A DNA stretch of 64,000 bases, taken from Myxococcales bacterium 68-20 (GTDB lineage: Bacteria; Myxococcota_A; Polyangia; Polyangiales; Polyangiaceae). The notes beneath the pieces are model-generated. The model was not told where the DNA came from and ran no database searches. It saw nothing but the letters and a program-made list of their open reading frames with translations. Of this stretch, positions 44,741-52,303 are shown piece after piece; position 1 is the stretch's first letter; each line of letters opens with the position of its first letter. The translations under genes were made by a program, and so were the position numbers. The stretch covers positions 496,001 to 560,000 of the forward strand of contig MKVQ01000048.1 in the NCBI GenBank assembly GCA_001899635.1, read 5' to 3'.

Positions 44741-45987
44741 CGCGTCACCGGCTCCCCGCCGTCGCATTCGGCCATCAGGCAGCGCCCCTCGACGCACGGC
44801 TGCCCGAGCGCGCTGTTGCAACGATTCCCGCAGGCGCCGCAGTTCGCACCGTCGTACGAGACGTTCGTCTCACAGCCGTCGGCCGGGTTCCCGTTGCAGT
44901 CGGCCCACCCCGGCTCGCATTCGGTACCGCAGATGCCGCTCACGCACGTCGCGATCTGGTGGGCGCCGCGCAGGTCGACGAACGGACACGCGTGATTGCA
45001 GAGGCCGCAGTGCTTCGGGTCGGTCGAGATGTCGACGCACTCGTTGCCTGGCGTCTGGCAGCGAGTCTCGTTCGCGCGGCAACCGCAGACGACGTCGCCC
45101 TTCGTGAGGCGCATGCACTCGACGCCGGGAGCGCACTTCTTGTCGCAGGCCCCGCAGTGCTCCGGGTCGATGAGGCCGTCGCCGATGTCACGCTCGACGA
45201 TGACCTCGCAGCCATCACCCTGCGGGTCCCGGATGTCGCCGTTGCAGTCGGCGAATCCCTGGACGCACTTGAGCTCGTTGCACTTGCCGAACACACACCC
45301 CATGTCCGTATTGGGAGGCAGCTCCGGCGGCGGGAACTGGGGCCTGCAGACTCGTCGGCACGCGCCGCAGTTGAAGTCGTCGGAATCGGTGTAAGTGCAA
45401 TAGCCGCCGCAATCGGTCATCCCCGGAGGGCACCCGCAAACGCCATTGATGCAGCCGACGCCGTCCGGGCAGGCGTTGCCGCACTGACCGCAGTTGTTGC
45501 GATCGGTCAGGACGGAGGCTTCGCAACCGTCGTCCGGGAGCCCGTTGCAGTCGCGACGAGTCTCATCGCACTGGGGCTCGCAACGGCCTTGGTAGCAGAC
45601 TCCCTTGACGCCGAACTCGTAGAACTCTTCGCACGCGTGCCCGCACGCACCGCAATTGTTGTTGTCGGTGAGGAGGTTGTGCTGACACTTGAACGGCGGG
45701 CGCGCGGTCGGGTTCGGCGAATCGCACGTCGCAAACGGCGCCGGGCACTCGGTTGCGAGGCACATCAGCGGCTCGGGCTCGATCGCGTCGCCGCCCGCGT
45801 CCTCCACCGGAGCAAGCGGGGGCGGCACCGCGGCGTCGATCTCGGGCGTCGCAAGGACGACCGGCTCGTCGAGCCCCGCGCACGCGGCCGTCAGGCCGGC
45901 AACGGACGCCGTCGAGAGGACGAACGCAACGATGCGACGCCGGTATTCGGTCGAACGACCGGTGACAGTTCGAATGTCGTTGTTCAT
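44737..45987 (-). CDS. Copy B: Cys-rich NCGxCG-repeat lipoprotein
   Basis: This 416-residue protein has lipobox GLTAAC and six repeats: NNCGACGHAC, NNCGQCGNAC, FNCGACRRVC, EHCGACDKKC, KHCGLCNHAC and ANCGACGNRC. It also has three DCNGxxxDGCE-type segments (DCNGLPDDGCEASV, DCNGDIRDPQGDGCEVIV, DCNGNPADGCETNV). The number and order of both repeat types are the same as in copy A. It starts 32 bases after the anti-sigma stop, whereas copy A has a 4-base overlap there. Likely a disulphide-rich extracellular rod. Confidence 0.8.
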   Translation of the reverse strand: MNNDIRTVTGRSTEYRRRIVAFVLSTASVAGLTAACAGLDEPVVLATPEIDAAVPPPLAPVEDAGGDAIEPEPLMCLATECPAPFATCDSPNPTARPPFKCQHNLLTDNNNCGACGHACEEFYEFGVKGVCYQGRCEPQCDETRRDCNGLPDDGCEASVLTDRNNCGQCGNACPDGVGCINGVCGCPPGMTDCGGYCTYTDSDDFNCGACRRVCRPQFPPPELPPNTDMGCVFGKCNELKCVQGFADCNGDIRDPQGDGCEVIVERDIGDGLIDPEHCGACDKKCAPGVECMRLTKGDVVCGCRANETRCQTPGNECVDISTDPKHCGLCNHACPFVDLRGAHQIATCVSGICGTECEPGWADCNGNPADGCETNVSYDGANCGACGNRCNSALGQPCVEGRCLMAECDGGEPVTR

Positions 45988-46019
45988 GTCGAGCTTCGCC
46001 CCGATGAAACGAGGTTTCG

Positions 46020-46730
46020 TTACTGCGACCTGTCGAGCACCGAGCGCACGCGGCCGGCGTACGGGCTCGTCGGGTACTGCGAAAGGAACTGGCGCCCCGC
46101 GGCTCCCGCCGCGGTGCTCTTTCCGGCGGCCGCGAGCGCTTCGACACGCATCGCTGCGACCTCCTGCACGAACGCACCATCACGGTGCGCTTTGCCGTAG
46201 GCGTCGATCGATTGAAGACACGCGTCGGCTTCGCCTCGTGAGAGCTCCCTGCGAATGCGCTCGACGAGAGCGAGCTCGTCGCGGAAGGAGTCGACCGCCG
46301 GCGCCTTCTCCATGCCGGTCGCCGACGGAGCCGCGAGCGGCTTCGGCTTCGCTGGCGCGACGGGAGCCGGGGGAAGATCCTCGACCCTCACCGACATCGC
46401 GGGCGGCTCGATGACGGGTGCTTCATCTGCGACGACGACCAGAGGGGCCTCACTGCGGGCCGGCGGCGCCACACGTGCGCTCGAGGCCGCGCCGTCGTCG
46501 CGGCTCCATTCGTAACCCGCGCTCGTCAACGCGAGCACCGTCACACCGAGGCCGACCCAGGCCCACGTGCGGCGAATGGGGCGAGGCGCGAGCGGGGACA
46601 CCGCGGCGCCGGCGGCCAGAGTCGAAAGGGTCTTGTCGATCGAGCTGCGCTGGGGCTCCCCGCCCTTCAGCGCCAAGACGAGGCGCGCGAACTCCGGATC
46701 GACGTCCCTCAGACGCTCACCGCGCTTCAT
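46020..46730 (-). CDS. Copy B: one-TM anti-sigma-like protein with TPR-like tail
   Basis: This 236-residue protein has a cytoplasmic N-terminus (MKRGERLRDVDPEFARLVLA), a membrane segment at about 55-74 (WAWVGLGVTVLALTSAGYEW), an Ala/Pro linker and a helical tail. The tail has RDELALVERIRRELSRGEA, ACLQSIDAYGKAHRDG and YPTSPYAGRVRSVLDR. The tail matches copy A closely, whereas the N-terminus differs more. This is what one would expect if each copy binds its own sigma factor but senses the same kind of signal. ATGA overlap with the sigma gene. Confidence 0.7.
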   Translation of the reverse strand: MKRGERLRDVDPEFARLVLALKGGEPQRSSIDKTLSTLAAGAAVSPLAPRPIRRTWAWVGLGVTVLALTSAGYEWSRDDGAASSARVAPPARSEAPLVVVADEAPVIEPPAMSVRVEDLPPAPVAPAKPKPLAAPSATGMEKAPAVDSFRDELALVERIRRELSRGEADACLQSIDAYGKAHRDGAFVQEVAAMRVEALAAAGKSTAAGAAGRQFLSQYPTSPYAGRVRSVLDRSQ

Positions 46731-47323
46731 CGGCCACCTCGCAAACTGTTGCGGTGACGCTCGAAGCGCGTTTGGAACTCCTCCCGCGCCCGACGCAGCC
46801 GGGAGGCGACGGTGCCGACCGGTAGCTCGGTGAGATCCGCGACCTGCTGCATCGTCAATCCTTCGATCTCGAAGAGCACGAACACCTGCCTTTGCCCCTC
46901 ATCGAGCTCGTCGAGCAGACGGAGCGCGAGCTCGCGAGCTTGCTTGTCGTCGAGCTCCTGTTCCGGGGTGGGGGACGTATCGACTCTCGCTTCCACGACC
47001 GAGTCGTCATCGAGAGGGGCCTCGCGGACGAACTTTCTCCGCGCGGCCTGCGCGACCTTGAACGCAGTCGCGAAGAGGTATGAGCGCTCACTGCCAGGTT
47101 GAATCCGGTCGAATCGGCGTGCCGCAACGACGAAGACGTCCTGCACCGCGTCGTCCACCCAGCGCTCCGGCACCCCCAGGTGACGGAGAAACCGCCAGAC
47201 GTCACCGAAATACGTCTCGACGAGCCGCCTTACTGCCGCATGATGCGCATGCCGGCTCACGGCGCCGTCGTCCTCGTCGGACGGCCCCTTCGCACGCGAC
47301 ACAGCGTGTGGCAGCGCAGACAT
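46727..47323 (-). CDS. Copy B: ECF-type RNA polymerase sigma factor
   Basis: This 198-residue ECF sigma factor has region 2 with VDDAVQDVFVVAARRFDRIQ and SYLFATAFKVAQAARRKFV, and region 4 with RQVFVLFEIEGLTMQQVADL plus GTVASRLRRAREEFQTRFER. It is like the copy A sigma over its full length, with the same order SYLF-VA-RR and the shared end REEFQxRxERHR. The ATG at 47323 is preceded by an AT-rich patch. It probably controls its own cassette; cross-talk with copy A is possible given the similarity. Confidence 0.9.
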   Translation of the reverse strand: MSALPHAVSRAKGPSDEDDGAVSRHAHHAAVRRLVETYFGDVWRFLRHLGVPERWVDDAVQDVFVVAARRFDRIQPGSERSYLFATAFKVAQAARRKFVREAPLDDDSVVEARVDTSPTPEQELDDKQARELALRLLDELDEGQRQVFVLFEIEGLTMQQVADLTELPVGTVASRLRRAREEFQTRFERHRNSLRGGR

Positions 47324-47400
47324 TTGACATTGATGTTGCGAGGAGGCGCGTTGATCAAAAAATCTCCGCCCCCCGTGCAGATCACGTCGAGGGACTGATT
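47324..47400 (-). promoter_or_regulatory. AT-rich patch before the copy B sigma gene, possible promoter
   Basis: On the minus strand TTTTTTGATCAA (47351-47362) lies about 27-40 bases before the sigma ATG, flanked by GC-rich sequence. Copy A has AAAATTGATTGAT at a comparable distance. A start point is not shown. Confidence 0.3.
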
Positions 47401-47468
47401 TTACCTGCGGATCCGCGCAGCGCAGCGCAGGGAGCGAGTCACTCGGCGGTCCGAGAGGTCAGAAGCGA

Positions 47469-47497
47469 TGGTCGAGCTATGGATCGTAGCTCGACCA
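47469..47497. terminator. Perfect 11-bp hairpin between the copy B secreted-protein gene and sigma gene
   Basis: TGGTCGAGCTA (47469-47479) pairs with TAGCTCGACCA (47487-47497) around a 7-base loop. It lies 77 bases beyond the stop of the beta-rich protein gene and 145 bases before the sigma start. There is no T-run on either side, so it may end, slow or process the upstream transcript. Confidence 0.5.
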
Positions 47498-47574
47498 CGC
47501 GGCGCGACGGATGCGCTCTTGCGCATCGAAGTCGGTCGACTCGAACGCGAGCGCCCGATGCCGGGCCGCGCCGC

Positions 47575-48768
47575 TCAGAAACGCACGCCTCCCACGAGCC
47601 CGAGCGTGACGCCGACGTTCGGGGCCAGCGAGACGAGCGTTCCCGTCGAGAGCTTGAAGCGGTTTCGGCTGATCGGCAGGACCATGGATGCCGCACCCCC
47701 GACGAACCACCCGCCGGCGATCGACCAGGTGACCCGGGCGGAGATGCCCGCGTCGATCCAGGTCTTCGCCGTACGTCGCGCATCCGAGCTGCCACTCGCA
47801 TTCGCGCGAAGGACTCCGAGATCGCTCTCCACACACGGCATGATCTCGAGGCGACCGTTCGCGCTCACGAATCGAGCCGGGCACAGCCGAAGGACGGTGG
47901 CGGTCCAGAGAAACTCGGTCGTCACGGTCGAGCGCTCGATGCTGCGAGGCAGGCTCTGCCTCACACCGAGCGCGAGCGAGGGGCGCAACCAGCGCGGGCG
48001 AACGGAGCGGTCGTGACCGCTAAGGACGAACGGCTCCACCTCGAACGCCGCCGACACGACCGGCAGGCCCCCTGACACGACGGCCGAGGTGAGCTCCGCC
48101 CTCGCGTCGACCGCGAAGGCCACGCCCCGCTCCGTCGGCTTGCTCGGTGGCGGTGGCGGACGCGGCGTCTCGGGTTGCTTGGGTGGAGGTGGAGGTGGAG
48201 GTGGAGGCGGCGGAGGCAGTGGCTCGGCCACGGGTCCGGGCTCGCTGCGCTGCTCCGGGAAGAAGGCCGACGGATCGATCGCCACCGCCACCGCGATCAC
48301 CATCCCTCTCGCCACGGCCTCGCAGTCCGGGCCCATGATGGTGCGCGACGCGTTCGCGTCCACCGCATCGGAGTCCGGTTGCGACACCTCCAGCGTGCCG
48401 GCGACGCGCCCGTCGCGAGGTTCGAGCTTCAGCCGGAAGTGCCGCGCCTTGTCGCCGTCGGCAGCGAGCGTCCAGCGCGAGGTGTACTCCCGGACCTTCT
48501 CGATGAACTCGTCGTAGCTCGGGCAGCTCGGAGCGGCCTCGTAGTGGATCCGGATGCGCTCGCGCTCGCCCTGCGGCTCGCGCTCCTGGCCGAACGCCTG
48601 CGATGGCAGCACGATCAGCGGCAGCCCGACGACGAGGCCGCCCCATGTTCGCGCACCTCGGACCGACCACCGGCGAGAAGGTGGCCGCCGCTCCGACCGT
48701 GCACCTGCATCGCCCCGTGCCGGGCGGATCGCCGGGCTCGTCGATCTGGGGCTGTTCCAGGTCCTCAC
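47575..48768 (-). CDS. Copy B: secreted protein with predicted beta-rich C-terminal region
   Basis: This 397-residue protein has a long basic N-region and then a signal-like LVVGLPLIVLPSQAFGQ. A domain with SCPSYDEFIEKVREYTS and GPDCEAVARGMVIAVAVAID follows, then a poly-Pro stretch (about 12 Pro in a row). The C-terminal half has alternating strands and ends LGLVGGVRF. The SCPS and GPDC motifs and the final Phe match copy A. The start is a GTG at 48768; no other start codon is in frame before the signal. An 8-bp inverted repeat spans this start (48764-48793). It follows the phosphatidyltransferase gene by 74 bases. Confidence 0.65.
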   Translation of the reverse strand: MRTWNSPRSTSPAIRPARGDAGARSERRPPSRRWSVRGARTWGGLVVGLPLIVLPSQAFGQEREPQGERERIRIHYEAAPSCPSYDEFIEKVREYTSRWTLAADGDKARHFRLKLEPRDGRVAGTLEVSQPDSDAVDANASRTIMGPDCEAVARGMVIAVAVAIDPSAFFPEQRSEPGPVAEPLPPPPPPPPPPPPKQPETPRPPPPPSKPTERGVAFAVDARAELTSAVVSGGLPVVSAAFEVEPFVLSGHDRSVRPRWLRPSLALGVRQSLPRSIERSTVTTEFLWTATVLRLCPARFVSANGRLEIMPCVESDLGVLRANASGSSDARRTAKTWIDAGISARVTWSIAGGWFVGGAASMVLPISRNRFKLSTGTLVSLAPNVGVTLGLVGGVRF

Positions 48769-48842
48769 TTCGTCATTTGCGGCGGGAAGTGAGTAGGAGA
48801 CGCGAGGCGATGCAAGTCGTCAAGCGCCTCTCCTGCCCGGCC

Positions 48843-49613
48843 TCAGGTCGCGCGCGGTGGACGGCCGAAGCGAAGGATGAGGCCGAGCCAGCCGCGGCCG
48901 AGGTAGAGCAGGTTGATCGACGCGTAGATCCAGAACATCACGTCGAGCCGCCCCGCGAGCGCGAAGAGCCAGATGTGGCTCGGGTAGTGGTTCAAGAAGC
49001 GGAGGAACGTCGTGACGAGGCTCCCGATCCGCCCCACCAGCGACTTCGGCTTCTCCGCCACCACCGTCTCGTAGTGCGCCTCGACCTGAGAGGCGCGGCC
49101 GCTCACCTCGGGCCGGCGTACGAAGTTCGTGAGCGACGTCGCCGAGGCGAGGATGATCGCCGCGCCGGTCGCCGCGAAGAGGAAGCCCGGCGTGCCCGCC
49201 GGCCACTCCGTCCCGTCGATCCCCAGCGCGCCGGAGCGCCAGAAGCGGATCGGGAGCGCCGCGGCGAGGAGCACCGCCTTGATCTCGTCGGTGAAGAAGT
49301 CGAAGAGGTGGCCCTCCTTCGACGCGATCTTCTTGTGACGCGCGAGCATGCCGTCGACGCAGTCGAAGCAGTACGACAGCTCGAGGACGGCGACCGCGAC
49401 GAGCCCGCCGCGGTAGTCCGGCAGCGCCACGAAGAGCGCCGTCGCGATGACGAAGAGAAAGAGGTTGAGGAGCGTGATCTGGTTCGGCGTAGCCGGCGTC
49501 TTCGCGACGATCCCGACGACGAACGCCGCGATCGGACGCATGAAGTAGACGTTGAAGAGGAGGTCGTGCTTCTTCCGCGTCGCGCGGTAGATCTCGATCG
49601 ACTTGCCGAACAT
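48843..49613 (-). CDS. CDP-alcohol phosphatidyltransferase
   Basis: This 256-residue membrane enzyme carries the full family signature D84-x2-D87-G-x2-A91-R-x8-G101-x3-D105-x3-D109 (CVDGMLARHKKIASKEGHLF region). It has about six membrane helices. The enzyme moves a phosphatidyl or related group from a CDP-alcohol to an alcohol acceptor; the acceptor (inositol, glycerol phosphate or other) cannot be told. It is the last of three genes on the minus strand, 11 bases after the zinc-finger gene, so the two are probably co-transcribed. Confidence 0.9.
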   Translation of the reverse strand: MFGKSIEIYRATRKKHDLLFNVYFMRPIAAFVVGIVAKTPATPNQITLLNLFLFVIATALFVALPDYRGGLVAVAVLELSYCFDCVDGMLARHKKIASKEGHLFDFFTDEIKAVLLAAALPIRFWRSGALGIDGTEWPAGTPGFLFAATGAAIILASATSLTNFVRRPEVSGRASQVEAHYETVVAEKPKSLVGRIGSLVTTFLRFLNHYPSHIWLFALAGRLDVMFWIYASINLLYLGRGWLGLILRFGRPPRAT

Positions 49614-49624
49614 CGACGTTGTTC

Positions 49625-50182
49625 TCAGACCTCGGAAAACAGCTTGTCCATCTCCGCGTCGGAGAGGTCACGCGTGTTCGTGCGGAGCGCCTCGGTAAGG
49701 TCCTCGTGCGAGGTCCCGTTCTCTTCGAAGTGAGCCGCGGCGCACTTCGGGTGGAGGTAGCCCGCGCCCTTCATCACCGACATCCCGCGCTCGATGTCGC
49801 GCTCGTAGGCGACGCGAAGCTCGCCCTTCGCGATCGTCTCGCCGCAGCCCTGACACTTCGCGCGGCCCGACGGCGCCTTGTCGGCGTGGGGATAGGGCGG
49901 CGGCTTCTTCGCGTCGGCCTCCGCCATGAGGCGCTCGAGCTCCGCGCGCTGCTCGTCCGGGATCGGCGGAAGGTCGCCGCCCGCTGCGATCGTCGCGCGA
50001 AGCTCGTCCGTCTTCGCGCCAGCCGCACACGTCATGTGATGCCAGCGGTAGGTCGTCTCGCCGCCGTCGGCGAACTGGTTCTCGACCTCCTCGCCGAAGC
50101 GAAGCTCCCCTTTGGCAATCGGCTTCCGGCACGTCCGGCAGCCTGCGCGTCCCGACTTCGCTTCTTCGATCGTGTGCGGCAT
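49625..50182 (-). CDS. Protein with two PARP-type zinc fingers
   Basis: This 185-residue protein consists of two PARP-type zinc fingers. Finger one uses Cys15, Cys18, His49 and Cys52 (GCRTCRKPIAKGELRFGEEV, YRWHHMTC). Finger two uses Cys110, Cys113, His144 and Cys147 (KCQGCGETIAKGELRVAYER, GYLHPKC). Both have the C-x2-C...H-x2-C order of PF00645 and the conserved GELR. There is no catalytic domain. The eukaryotic fold recognises DNA breaks, so this may be a DNA-end-binding protein. The start ATG at 50182 has GAGGAG directly upstream; the frame above it runs through the hairpin repeats and is not coding. The C-terminal 30 residues (LTEALRTNTRDLSDAEMDKL) are helical. Confidence 0.88.
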   Translation of the reverse strand: MPHTIEEAKSGRAGCRTCRKPIAKGELRFGEEVENQFADGGETTYRWHHMTCAAGAKTDELRATIAAGGDLPPIPDEQRAELERLMAEADAKKPPPYPHADKAPSGRAKCQGCGETIAKGELRVAYERDIERGMSVMKGAGYLHPKCAAAHFEENGTSHEDLTEALRTNTRDLSDAEMDKLFSEV

Positions 50183-50229
50183 GGATCTCCTCGTGATTGA
50201 AGAGCCGTCCAAGAGCTTGGACGGCCGGG

Positions 50230-50349
50230 GAGCTCGAGGGGTGCAACCCCTCGAATGAAGAGAGAGGACGGAGCTCGAGGGGTGAAACCCCTCGAATGAA
50301 GAGAGAGGACGGAGCTCGAGGGGTGAAACCCCTCGAAGAAGAGAGAGAG
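50230..50349. repeat. Three tandem 41-bp repeats, each with a perfect 9-bp hairpin
   Basis: Units begin at 50230, 50271 and 50312 and share GAGCTCGAGGGGTG and AACCCCTCGAATGAAG. The third is cut short. In each, TCGAGGGGT pairs with ACCCCTCGA across a 3-base loop (stems at 50234-50254, 50275-50295 and 50316-50336). Only one loop base differs between the first and second unit. They fill the gap between the EttA stop and the zinc-finger start, read in that direction on the minus strand, and could end or attenuate transcription. Confidence 0.9.
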
Positions 50350-50372
50350 CCGGCGACGTGCGCCGGCCGGTG

Positions 50373-52049
<1,677 letters not shown>

Positions 52050-52303
52050 TTCGGGGCGGGGAGTCTACCTCCCTCTGCGACGAAGTGCGCGCCCCAAACA
52101 TCGTCGCCGGCGCGCCTCGTTGACGGTGGGTTTTCGGTCGCGTTGGGTCGCGTCGCAGGTGGCTGCGCCGCAAAACGCCTCTCTTGATCCTGATCCGCTC
52201 GCGCCGCTCGGCCGCTCGAGCCGACCGACCTCGTCCGAACGGGTGACAGGCCGTCGGGGGATTGATGGCAACGGTTTCAGGGTCCCGGCCGACCCAGGAG
52301 CCC

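Noticed and set aside
44959-46200. Plus-strand frame of 413 codons opposite the Cys-rich copy B gene
   Set aside because: It has Val/Ala/Arg-rich composition, and the opposite strand has the repeat-rich real gene.
47459-47471. Match of CCATCGCTTCTGA between the copy B gap and the end of the copy A entry gene
   Set aside because: Thirteen bases in one place each can be chance; in copy B it is not in an open frame, so it is not shown to be a remnant.
21823-48768. Duplication by an insertion sequence or transposon
   Set aside because: I found no transposase gene or terminal inverted repeats at the edges of either copy.
50230-50349. Possible CRISPR array
   Set aside because: The units are directly adjacent with no variable spacers, only three in number, and no cas genes are near.
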